Source: Sarcocystis neurona (lineage: Eukaryota > Apicomplexa > Conoidasida > Eucoccidiorida > Sarcocystidae). Taken from it: a stretch of DNA of 64,000 bases. A model generated the notes under the pieces. The model was not told the DNA's origin. It ran no database searches and was given only the letters and a program-made list of their open reading frames with translations. Below are positions 12,301-23,695 of the stretch, one piece after another (within the stretch, counting starts at the first letter, position 1; each line of letters opens with the position of its first letter). Position numbers and translations under genes: made by a program. The stretch spans positions 2,008,209-2,072,208 of the forward strand of contig KL647299.1 of the NCBI GenBank assembly GCA_000727475.1, given 5' to 3'.

Positions 12301-15300
12301 CAGCGTGAGGCGATAGACGTCGTGTGCGCAGTATGCAATCAAATCGAAGGAGAGAGAGATCCCCGCTGCCTGCTGCTGGCGTTTGACTTAGTCAAAGCGC
12401 TGGGAGCCCATTATTCCCCGCTATTAAAGCGAGACGATGTTGAGGCACTGGTCGACGTTATCATGGAGTACTTCCCCCTTTCCTTTTCTCCTCCTCACCA
12501 CGTCCCGGTGCCCGTCACAGGTACCCCCTCTCTACATATTTACGTATACATTTGCGTCTACGTGTGTACGTGTATGTCTCTCTATGTGCACACCCACGTA
12601 TACATACATATATGTGCACACACGTGTATGTACACACATTTCTCTCTATACACACATATATATATATAGGTGTAGTAGAGGCATATATATGTGTATAGTT
12701 GTAGGAGTGTGGGTGCACAGAGGGACGTCGCGAGGCGGTGTAGATATCTGACGGCAGTATTTATGGAGCTCTTTGACGACAAGCAGCAACCGTACGAGGA
12801 GGCCCTCCTACATGAGTTTGTTTATTGCCGCGGTGTGGTACAAGCGGGAATACCAAGTTCACATTTTCCTGGCGGTAGTGGAGGGAATAGGTAAATATAT
12901 ATAGAGAGAAAATATATAGAGAGAGGGGAAAGGGGGGGATATCGATTTCTGTTTGGTTGGTGGTAGTAGAGGGAATTCACGCGCACGTATACGTACGCGG
13001 GCTTCGCGATACGTCCACCTCCATCGCTGCTGAGACTGTCCGGGCGTCTCTCCGTGTGTGAATGCGTAGGACAATTGCCCAAGTTCTACGTACATACGTA
13101 CAGAGGCTGAATAATACAAGTCAACGCAAGTGTCTGGAACTACCTCTACTTAATCGTTTACATACGTCTCTGCGGTTCTATCGATGTGTATTTGTATGAA
13201 GTCCCCATCCCTATATATGTAAATGTGTGCTGCCGTAGAAATATACACATATAGATATATGTCTAGTTCTACGTGGCCGCAGTTAGATACCGATCTGTGT
13301 AGATGTGTACGCATGTGATTGTATCAGTGTGAATATTTGTATGAAGTCCGTATATATATATATATATATATATGTGGCTCTATATGGCTGCAACTAGGTA
13401 TCGTTGCATGTATATATGTGTATGGATACACGCGCACGTCGGCGTGGGGGACGCTTGACGTAGTTGAACTGCAGGCGAACGGGGGGGGGGTTTCTGGTGG
13501 TGAAGTTGTGAAGGAGTCGTCGTTGATAACTGCAGCCACGTAGAACTAGACATATATCTATATGTGTATATTTCTACGGCAGCACACATTTACATATATA
13601 GGGATGGGGACTTCTCTTTCGCTGCTGTGTCTAGACACGACGTCTGCGGACACGTGTTGGATGTCTACGTAGGACGTTTGCCGCTGTTCTCACGTGTCTA
13701 CGTGTGGGGAGTTGTATGCGTTGGCTTCACCAAGCAGACACTGGGCCGCTGTTTTTATTTTGACGAGGATGTGCACATACCGACGTGCTCATGTGTCTAC
13801 ATATATATCTATGCATATATCGATATCTAGCTGCGTCCACGTAGAGCTACATATATATATGTATATGTGTATACATGCAGAACTACATATGTCTACATAT
13901 GTATATGTGTATGTATTTCTGCGCCTCCAGCTCTTTTTGTGTGTGTGTGTCTGTGTATATTTAGACAGCTCGAGGCGTGTCTCTGTCTCTGTACTCACTC
14001 ACGTGTGTTTAGGAAGTGGGCGGTAGCTGCGTGCGCATCTTCAGCAGCAGTACGAGGACAGAAGTACACTCTCGAAAACGAGAAGCGTAGAGACGATTTC
14101 CTCGGTGGAAATCTACCCTCCTTTTTGCGTGGATACGAGCCGCGCATGATGCATGTCTGTGTGGCACACGTAGGGTGTATGCGAGGAGCACGTCAGTACA
14201 CCGGGAGAATCCGCAGAAGTTGTTAAACCGGCCAGTTTCGAAGGGGACGGACGTTGTCTCAGGTCGAGATTTATGTTTTGCAACACAACTTCCCTATTAT
14301 TTAAGCGTGGGAAATTAACTGCCGCCTGCGTCTCTATAACGCGGTCGGTCCAGCGCGTGTGTCTATATGTGTGTGTGATGGGTCCACATCATAGCCGTCC
14401 TTTACACGTAGAGTCAGCTGCTCCAACGGCTGCTGCAGTACCTCGCTGAATCGACGCGGTGGCCGCTGCTGGTGCAACAGCTGCTTCCAGTGCGCACCGT
14501 CCTCTTGTCTGTTGCTGTTCTTCTCCTGCTGTTCATGCTGCAGCAGCTGCGTGAGCCGCTGCCGTGGCTCTTCCAGTCGTTGGGTCCGCCTTCTGCTCGT
14601 CTCGCTGGCGTGCGGGGGAGTGCTGCTGTACCCGTATTAAGGGACAGGAGACCGACACACGTAGAGAGTTGCAGATATTCTGCTGCTGCTGCTGTGTCAC
14701 CTGTGGCTCTGCAGCTGTTTTTGCGTGTCTGTGGCGCTGCTGTTGTCCGCCCACCCGGCAGCACCTGCTGCTGCTGTACTGCATTTCTGCTGCTGCCGCT
14801 GCTCTCCTGTGATGCTTGTGCTGCACGTGTGTGCGCACCTGTCGCCCTGCAGAGCCCATGCTGCGACGTTCGTTCCACCAGGCGTTGACGGCGTCGCCGC
14901 TCTTCGCGCCGTTCGTGCTGCTGTACCTGCTGGACGCGTTAGCCTCCGCAGAAGAAGCAGAGCTGCAGCAGTGGATCCACGACGTCGCCGTAACAGCTGC
15001 TGCAGTGTTGCCGGCATACCCTGTGGCTGCTGCTCGTGCAGCTCTGAAGCCACTGCAGGGGCTACTGCTGCAGCTCTGCTTCATTGATAACAGCGGATGC
15101 AGCACGCATGCCCCAGCGCTCGCAGAGCTCTGGGGTCTATTCATGCGCAGAGCCCTGCAGGAAGACACAGCAGCAGAAGAAGCCTTGGCAGACGCACAGG
15201 AAGCAAGAACAACGGCCCATCATGCAGCAAAAGCAGCGGAAGTCGAAGAAGAAGAAGCACCAGCAACTCTGGAGCCAGTAGCGGCGGCGCCAGAGGCAGG

Positions 15301-18300
15301 AACGGCGACAGCAGCAGCTGGAGCAGCCGGAGACAGAACGCAGCAGAGACAGAGAGCAGGAGAAGATGGGGCAAAAACAGCGTCAACAGCAGCAGGGGAC
15401 GCAGAAGGAGAAGCACAAGGAGAAGAAAAAGAAGAGGGGAAAGCAGGAGGGGCTGTTGATACGGACGAATCTCGCGTACGGATGAAAGCACCTGCCGCCT
15501 CGTCTTCGTGGGTCAGAGAGGAGGCGCAGCCGTTGCTGCAGGAGCTGCTGTCGCCGCTGCTTGACGCGGCAGAGCCACCTGGAGGACCAGCAGCAGCAGC
15601 AGCACAGCAATTTCTGCTTCAGTCAAGTGCCGCATCTCCGCTTGGCTGTCGCTGCTGCTTGCAAATTTGCGTCCTGCCTCTTCTTCAGCAATGCATCGAG
15701 CAGTTTGCAGTCGTAGGGCGGAGCGTCGCCGAGGCTGCTGCGTCTTCTCGCGGTCCTGCTGCCGCCCGTGCGGGGCAAGCAGCGTCTCGCTGGACACAAG
15801 GAAAACCAGCAGGAGCGTCTCAGCGTGGGAAGGGGGGCGAACGAGAATTTGCTATTGATATTTTCGGAGGGATGTACGTTCGGCCAGGGAGGGCACCTGC
15901 TGCAGACAAGGAGCGCGTTGCTGCTGCAGCTTTGCGTGTCGCTTTCAGCGTACGTACGGTGGAGCTCTTTCTGGCGGTATGCATAGCGCACCACCACCTG
16001 AGAGACGCGACTGCATGCCCTACGCAGGAAGCAGCGCTGCTGCTGTTGCGGCTGCTGCAAGTGCTGCAGCAACTCGGCTTTCTGCTGTTGGAAAGTAGCA
16101 AAGGCGTCGCCGTGCTGCCCCGCCTGCTGCGGGCGATCGGGCAGGTGGCTGCGCTGCCGCAGCAGCACCCCACACTTGCGAGCTACGCTGTACTGCAGCT
16201 AGGTGAGCTGCTTGGCGTCTGCTGCAGGAATGTGCGCTGCAGTGGCTGCTGCTTTCTCCGATCGGGAACAGCATCGGCCAGCCGCAGCAGCAAGACCGCG
16301 AGGAACTGCCAAGGCAGGAACCCAAGTGGCAGGCGGCACAGCAGCAGCAGAGAGTACAACGAAAGCAGCCTCAGCACCAACAGAAGGCGCAGCTGCTCGC
16401 CCCGCAGCCCACACACTGAAAAATCGAATAACGACCGGAGCAGCAGCGCAGGCAGCAGCACAAGCGGGCACGACTCGAACAGCGGCAGCTTCAGCGGACA
16501 TAGAAGCCTCCTCTGTCGCAGTTCGGCCAGAGACAGCAGCAGCTGCGTAGGTGGTTTGGACACCGACAGACGCTGCAGTACGGGCAGCACCAGCAGCAGG
16601 TCTACTGTGGGTCCGGTATCTTGCCACGAAGAAGCGTTTTACGCGGGCAAGGACGCGTATGCTGCGGTTGCTCCAAACGAGCCAGCACCACGAGACAGGG
16701 AAAAGAGAGCGCAGCCGGTATCGGCGTGGAAACAGTTGTTTGCTGCTGTCCAGCGGCAGGCATTGCTTGTCGAGCCCTCTTTCGCTAGTATGTGGCACCA
16801 GCAAATAGCAACAGCAGTGAGAGTTCACGGCCTTGCGTGTGTGCTTCAGAGCGACGCCGTTAGCCCCGTGCTGCAGGTATTGCGACCGCTGCAGCAGGCT
16901 CTCCTGGGCAACGCTCGCTTCGCCACGTGCTGCGTTGCTGACTTTGTCTGCAGCTGCTGCTGCTCTCCCTCGTCTGCAGGTAGGCCGGACGGGGAGATTG
17001 CAGCACTGCGGCAGCAGGAGACGCAGCAGCTGCAGACGCAGACGAGGCAGCAGCAACAGGCGCAGGAGAAGCCCACGCAGGAAGAGGAGGAGCGCTTGGG
17101 ACTGCAGCAGCCGCAGCGTTGTGTGGAGGAAGAGCAGGAGCAGCAACTGCGCGCGTGCAGCAACCGAGCAATCAAAGCAAGGTTGCAGTGTAGCGCGCCG
17201 CAGGTTATCCGTCGTTTAGCGTGTGGCGTGACGCAGCTAGTGCGCACCAGTGTCGCTGCGCCGACAGCAAGTGTGAACAGAGACAGGGACCTTTTAGCAG
17301 CGACAGGAGGTAGCCTCTCAGCAGCAGCAACCCCGGTCGGAGCAGCAGAAGAGGGGCTTCGAGCAGCAGCAACAGCAGCCGCAGAGACACACACGGCAGC
17401 AGCAGAAGCGCCAGTGGTCCCGTCGGATGCCTGCACGTCAGGAAGGGAAACAGACGTCGGAGAAGAATCAACAGCAGGAGGAAGAACGCCGGCAGCAGCA
17501 GACTCAGCTCGGATTGAAAGAAAGCAGAGAGCAACGGAAGAGCTCTCCGGGCCAGATGCGCGTGCGAGTTTTCCGACCAGCTATTTGTTGCCGAGCCAGA
17601 CGGAAAAGAAGCAGCAGCAGCCGGAGAAAGGAGGCACGGCAGCGCGGGACGACGTTTCAAATGCTAGCTTCTCGCCTTCAGCAGCACCCAGCGATAACTT
17701 GGGAGGACGTTGTTTGCACGTGGAAGACTCCTGTTCAAAGCTGCTGAGGAAAGAAGAGCAGGCAAATCCCGCAACTCCACGGCTGCAGCAGCTGCTGCCT
17801 TCTAGTGCCACGCTGGATGTAGCACTTGCAGTCTCTACCGTGCTGCTAGCTTGGTCGAACACGTGCTACTGTCAAGCGTGCAGCAGCGCGGATGGCTGCT
17901 GCTGCTGCTGCGACTGCGTCATTGCGCTGGACGAGTTGTATGCGCTTGTCGTTCGGCTGCTGCTGCAGAGTGCTGCCGAAGGGGCTGCTGCAGTTGCTGC
18001 TGCTGCGGCTGCCGCAGGCGTCGCACCGCAGGTGCTTCGGTACCACCTTCTGCTACTGGGGCAGCAGCAAAGCACCGGCAGCAGTGATCAGAAGCTAGCT
18101 GACCGCTTCTACGAGACGCAGCAGCGGCAGCAAATGGACAGCTGGCAGAGGGAGCAGCTGCGGTACCAGGAGCATCCGACGCAGGGGGTGAAGACCTACT
18201 TGCCTGCTGCTGTCGACGAAGAAGTTGCTGCCGCTGTTGCCGCAGCGGGCGTCGCCTCTGCGACCCTGTGTGCTGCAGCAGAATGTCTCGAGGGCGCCTT

Positions 18301-21300
18301 GCGTATAAAGGCAGCATTTCAGGCCGCAAAAGCCCACGGACTCGGCTGGCAGAGCCAGCGGCAACTGCAGGTGCTGCAGCTGCCAGGTGAAACAGTTCCT
18401 GGCAGAAAGAAGGGGCAGCAGCAGGAGAAAGACGCACTATATGTGGATCTAGAACCTGTCGGGGAAACTGAGAAGCGAAGGGCCTTCACTTCTTCGAAGG
18501 ATACTGCTTTTGGACTAATGCTGCAGCGCTTGCTCCCGCGTAGGCAGCTGCTGACGGCTCTTCGCGACGCGTTGATACTTGTCTTTACGTACCCGCCTAG
18601 AAGCGCGCGGGACAGCAGCCTTTTGAACCAGCTAACAGCAGCGTCGTTGTCGCCGGCAGCAGCGTCGTCCATCAGAGCAGCAGGAGAGGCAACAGCAGGA
18701 CAAACAGCATCCCCAACGACTGCGGGGATGTCCTTTACAGTAAAGAAACAGCGGCAGGAGGGCTACCGTACGTCGTCAGCTTTCTCTACGGGAGCAGCCG
18801 TAGCTGCTGCCGGCGGCTCTGCTACTTCACCGTTTTTCTCCCTCTCTGTTGACGTAAAGTACAACTGCCCGATGCTGTCCACCGTACGGGGGCTCCTGGT
18901 ACAGCTGCTGCAGGCGTTGCCAGCAGCAACCGCCCAGCAACTCGCTGTGGACATTCTGCGTTCCGGTGCGGGTCTCCACGTCGGTCACTACGCTGCTCGA
19001 GACGACGCTGCCGCAGAAACAGAAGCGAACGGCAGCTGTCGCAACGCGACGGGGCGAGCAGCAGAAGCTGTTGCCACGGCCGCAGCGCTTGCCGCTAACG
19101 CATCTGGAGAAGGGCCGCTTGCTGGTACTGTGCGCGCTGGCGGTAGTGCTGCCGGTGCCGCTGCTGCTGCGAAAGGGGAAGAACAGCGTGTTGCTGCTGT
19201 GTCTGAGGATAGGCACGAAGAGGAAGGAGGTGACGCGAGCAGTCCCGAACGCGCACCGTTGCTGCGTCGGTCAGCAGCAGCAGCAGGACTGACCTGTGCA
19301 GAATTTATAGATAGAGGAGATGATGTTTTCGGCGAAGATGATCGACAGTCGCAGCTGCTATTGCTGGCGCTGGTCCCCTCTGTGCTGTGGTTTACTGTCT
19401 CGTATCCCTGTCCTGCTGCTGCCGAGACTGGCGCTGCAGTAGACCCTCAAGCGCAGAGACCGCCGTCGCTGCAGGATTGGTGCAGTAGCGCAGTGGAGCC
19501 GCAGCAGCAGCAGAACAGCAGCGGCAACCGCACCTTCGACAGCCGCAGCCACGAGGCAGGCGAAAGTTCAAGCAGGGACGAGGTTTTACAGCAGCAGCAG
19601 CGGCAGCCGAAGAACTACAGTTGTTCAATCAGCGGGACCGTCGCGGTGCAAACGGCCGGAAGGAGGGGCAGCAGGCCTTGCATCTCCGCACAAGGCAGCA
19701 GTAGCAGGAGCGTCGGAAATGAAGGGAGCACGTGGAGCAGCGTAGAACTGCCCCTGCTACTCAAAGACATTTTGCTGCAGTGTTTTCAGCTCTTGCAAGG
19801 GCAGCAGGCAGGACCATCACGTGCCGCTGCTCGCCTGGTAGCAGCATTTCCGCAACCGACACGGGAAGGGGAACGCCCGTCTACTACGGATTTACAAAGT
19901 GGCGGCGGCAACGCACAAGAAGCAGCAGCAGCAGCAGCATCAGGGCCAGCAACAGTAGCGAGAGGTGGTGAGCAGCAAAGGGAGAGCGCGGGGGAGACGG
20001 AAAATAAAGAAGAGGGAACACGTACGGAGTGCGGCAAAAGAGGAGTGCTGCGGCAAGGCGAAAGTAACATTTTACTGAGCAACGTAGCAGCAGAACCACC
20101 TAGGGTACAGCTACCGCTCCGCGTGGTGCTGGACGTCGTCGCAGCTTTGCTGCTGCTGACGCCAGGAGAAGACGTTGTGATGTGGCTGCTGCAGGAGTGT
20201 GAGGCCCCACGCGGGGAACTGCGCAAGCGTCGAGCGCCTCCTCAGCAGCAGCACTGGCAGCAGGGAAGACGACAGAGACCGCAAGAAGAGAAACAGACGC
20301 TAAAGGAGCAGAGGCGCTGTAGCCAGCAGCAGGTGCAGCAGGAACGGCAGCCGGAGCTACAACAGACGCAGGTGCTGCAACGCCAGTCAGACGGAAAGCC
20401 CGTGTGCGCGCAGCAGGACTCTCGCTGGCAGCAGGGGGGCGAGAGGGATGCCGAGCCACTGGCGGCTCGGCCTGGGGTGGCAACGCGACGCGACAGCAGC
20501 GGCCGTATCAACGAGTTTCCACACAGAGAAGCGAAAGAAAGAGAGCATCCAGATTTCTACGTGGAAAGATTCAGCGGCTGCTGCGATGCAGCAGCAGCAG
20601 AAGGCGCACTGCAACTGTTTCTCGCACGTGTGAGAGGTGGGACGGTGCTGAAGGCCCTCTGCATGAGAGGCTTCTACTGGGAACATCAAGGCTACCAGGA
20701 GGACGTGGAGCAGCAGCGACGACACGCTACGGCTGCAGCAGCGCCAGGCGAAGAGGGGCTGCTCTCTCCCGTTTTCTGTGAGCTTCTGAAGAAGTCGCTT
20801 GGGAGCATATTCCTGCAGGGAGTTGCTGACAGAGCGGTAGTGCGGGAAGTAGGACTCGGAGAAGAACAGAGACACGGTCAAAACACAGAAAAAAAGACCT
20901 CTGCTGGAGGGAGGTTCGCTTTAGCAAGCAGCTGGGACCCCTGTTGCTGTGAGCTGGGAGAGGGGGTAGTAGGTACATACGCAGCACTAAGTACGATATT
21001 GCATCTGGTAGACTCTCCGGCAAAGCGACTGCGGCAGTACGTGTGTGGTGTAGATGACGCAGAAGAAGAAACGGGACAGGGCAACGAGACAAGAAGATTG
21101 CAGTCTACCACTGGCAGCAAAGCTCCGTCCGACACGCTTGAAGCAGGATCTGGTCCTTCGAACAGCGCCGTGGGGACTCGCGTTCTCAGCGAAGAGCAGG
21201 TAGCGCCAGGCACGCTGCGGCTGCTGCCTTGCCTGCCTCCGGAGCCGGTACAGCGTCTGCGTCCATGGATTTACCTAACAGACGGCAGTGGCTCAACAGC

Positions 21301-23695
21301 AGCAACATTCTGCAGCGCAGCACCTGGCGCCAACGGCGCAAAAGCACCGACGAGGACTGCTGCGTCAGAAGCAGAAGTCGTCAGTCCTACGATCAATCTG
21401 GCAGCGACTCCCGCGGTAGCGATTCCAGCGGCGGCTCCCAGCAGCGCAGCAGTAGCAAGAGCCGATAGTGCAGCAGTAACGGCAACACCGAAGACGGCGG
21501 CCACAGCTGCAGCGCACCTCCCAGCAGCTGCAGCTGGCGACGTCGCCACAGCAAGAGCTCCGGCAGCAGGTAGCACCGCAGCAGCAGCTCACAAAGCAGC
21601 GACAGCAAAACCCGATGCAGAAGCAATCGCTGAGGGCACAGCAACAAGAGGGATAGTGAAGAAAGCAGAGCAGCGGCGCTCGTCAAACGAAGCAAGGGCA
21701 GAGTCTAGAGCGCTGAACAGAAAGGAGACGAGCCGGAGTGAGTCACAGACGGCAGCGGTAGCTGCCGAGAAAGCAGCAAGGTACCCGGAAGCAGCAGAAA
21801 GCCTGTGGATGGAGCCTTGCAGCAACCGAGAACTAGACGCTGCGAGCCTGGGACCGCAAAAGGACTCCACTGGTAGTGCGGCGAGGATTCACACATCACC
21901 GTCTACGCAGCGGCAACAGCCACTGCCGCAACGGCAAGTGAAGGCCACACGTTGGATTGGTGGTGCGAGTTGTTGGATTTTCGAAAGGCACGTGCCGGCC
22001 AAAGGCCTACATGCAGCAGCCAGGACGATTTTGCATGCAGGAAGGACAACACTCAGAAGGCTGCAGATGACACTTGCGGCAGCGGAAGCTGCGGGCGGCA
22101 GCGATCGACAGGGAGGGACGCAAGGCGCGAGTGTGACGAGCGCAACACCGGGAGGCGACGTAGCATCCAGAAAGTGGACTGACGCAGCACCAGAAGCAGC
22201 TTCTTTGCATTGGCTTGGTGAGATAGAGCAGCAACGTATTTTGAAGTCGGCGGTATGGCCTGCAGCAGCCGGAGAGGATGCGAAGATGTTTTCGTATGTG
22301 CGGTTGTTGCCCCAAGTGGTTTGTTTAGCGGCTGCCGCAGGGTCTGTCTGTGTCGAAGAGGCACTGCTATTTGGCGTCGAAGACGACGACGATTTGCACT
22401 GTGGATTTCCAGCAGCCAAAGGCAACTGCAGTGAAGAAGAGAAGGTGGCTGCTGCTATGCTAGAACAGCTGCAGCAGCATCGGTCGCTTCAGCAGCCGCC
22501 GCGTCAGCACCGGGGGCTACTGGCGACGGTGGTATTGTGGGCGATTTATTGCTTCTACGACGGGGCAAGCGCCGTGCAGCACTACTTCCAGCATAGACGC
22601 CGCAGAGTGGCAGCTTTACCCCGTACAATACGTTTGTTCCCAGTGAGTGCCTGGCTGTGCCACGCTGCTACTCGCGTAGCAACCGCAGCTGGTCGTGTTT
22701 TACCGGAGGGGCCTCTAGTGAATGACCGCGGGAATCACAGAGGGAATGCACTTGCACAAACACAAGTTCCAGTAGGGTTGCTGTCCAGGAGCGCCGCAGA
22801 CGAGACAGCAAGGAAGTTGACAGACGCGGAAGATAGTCAAGGAGGTAGTTGCAGGGGGACAAATAAACACATGGGTGCAGTTGCCGGAGGTGAAGGACCA
22901 GCGGCCTGTCTGCCAGAACCGCAGGCCGCAGTCTTCTCCACAGTCACCAAGAACTGCACACAGCTACAGCAGCGGCCTGGAAGAAGTAGAGGTCGACGGG
23001 GAGAAATAAGTAGAAACCATGGGGGAAACGGCCACGGTTTGTGCGCAACAGACGGACAAGGAGCGACAACGGCCGAGGGTGCCGAGAAGCACTGCAGCGA
23101 GACGGCAGAAGGTGATGCTGAGGAGGTGCTGGGGATGAGTTTTCTGAGTGTCATCAGCGCAGAGTTACTCAGTGCCGTAGAGGAAGCAGAACATGCCCTC
23201 CTGTCGTTCACGGTGTGTCTGCTGCTGCTGGCACAACAACGGCGGGAGCAACTTTACAGCGGGGCTTCCAACGACGTCGCCGGAGGCACAACTATAGGAA
23301 GCAACGGCTTGCTTGGCAGCAGCACCACTTTTGACGGCAGGAGCAACCTATCTAATAGCAGCAACGGGGGAATCAGCGGCAAGCTGTGTGTGGGAGGTGC
23401 TGGGGGCAGCGGCAGAAACCGGAGTGCTCTGCTGCGCGGCACCGGCATCAGTCGAACGCTGCAGGACGAAGAGCTGCAATTTTTGGAGCAGCACCGAGAG
23501 AAAATCCTGCTGTTCCTGGTTGCTGTTGCTCAGAAGAAATGTCAGCCTGACAGAAAGCGCGGGCTGCTGCGTGAAGATCCGGGTCCCCTGCTTCGAATTC
23601 TGGCGCTGCAGGCCATCCTCAACTATGCCAGTCTCCCTCCGAATCTCTTTTCCAAGGAGCTGCGTCAAGAAGTGAGAAAAGACGCCACTGTGTGA
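9373..23695 (+). CDS. MMS19 homologue, giant form with homopolymeric amino-acid repeats
   Basis: MMS19 is the HEAT-repeat scaffold of the cytosolic iron-sulfur targeting complex (with CIA2B and CIA1), which delivers Fe-S clusters to DNA-maintenance enzymes. Two exons, 9373-12520 and 14853-23695, join in phase 1 (G|AG, Glu). Family blocks appear in the expected order between insertions: GSIYILDILQLLQPFLS (about residue 365), RTRAAALLAELLRRVP (about 490), KDWYLVEGICRALHAL (about 586), QVHAPSFSQPGRQAVFDLL (about 765), GERDPRCLLLAFDL (about 992) and YFPLSFSPP (about 1033). Across the intron comes LRRSFHQALTASPLFAPFVL, and near the end LLRILALQAILNYASLPPNL. Length is about 3996 residues against about 1030 in human. 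The excess is Ala, Gln and Ser-rich runs from CAG/CTG tracts, including an Ala/Ser-rich N-terminal extension of about 360 residues. The first in-frame ATG after the stop at 9304 is at 9373; an upstream exon is possible. A consensus donor (GAA|GTGAGA) at 23671/23672 may splice to an unseen last exon. Further introns inside the repeats cannot be excluded. Confidence 0.85.
12521..14852 (+). other. intron 1 of the MMS19 gene, repeat-laden
   Basis: The donor is CACAG|GTACCC and the acceptor is CGCCCTGCAG|AGCCC. The splice joins two blocks that are adjacent in known MMS19 proteins (YFPxxFxPP, then LRxxLxxTPLFA-like), which is strong evidence for the boundaries. The intron holds TA/GT-rich low-complexity DNA, a run of ten G at about 13481-13490, a TA run near 13351-13371, and a large inverted repeat. 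Motifs of the type CTACGTGGCCGCAGTTAGATA recur near 13270, 13375 and, inverted, 13540 and 13830. Confidence 0.8.
13198..13614. repeat. 88-bp inverted repeat (foldback) with 241-bp loop
   Basis: The left arm 13198-13285 is the reverse complement of the right arm 13527-13614 with one mismatch in 88 bases (C in the left arm where the right-arm complement has T, near 13278). The arms start GAAGTCCCCATCC and end CGCAGTTA. The loop carries a TA run and a diverged third copy of part of the arm (TTTGTATGAAGTCC near 13334, GGCTGCAACTAGGTA near 13388). There is no transposase and no obvious target-site duplication. It lies wholly inside MMS19 intron 1, so the pre-mRNA could fold here. Confidence 0.9.

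Noticed and set aside
16199..17146. 315-codon minus-strand frame
   Set aside because: Shadow of the CAG-rich MMS19 exon; Leu/Ala/Arg composition only.
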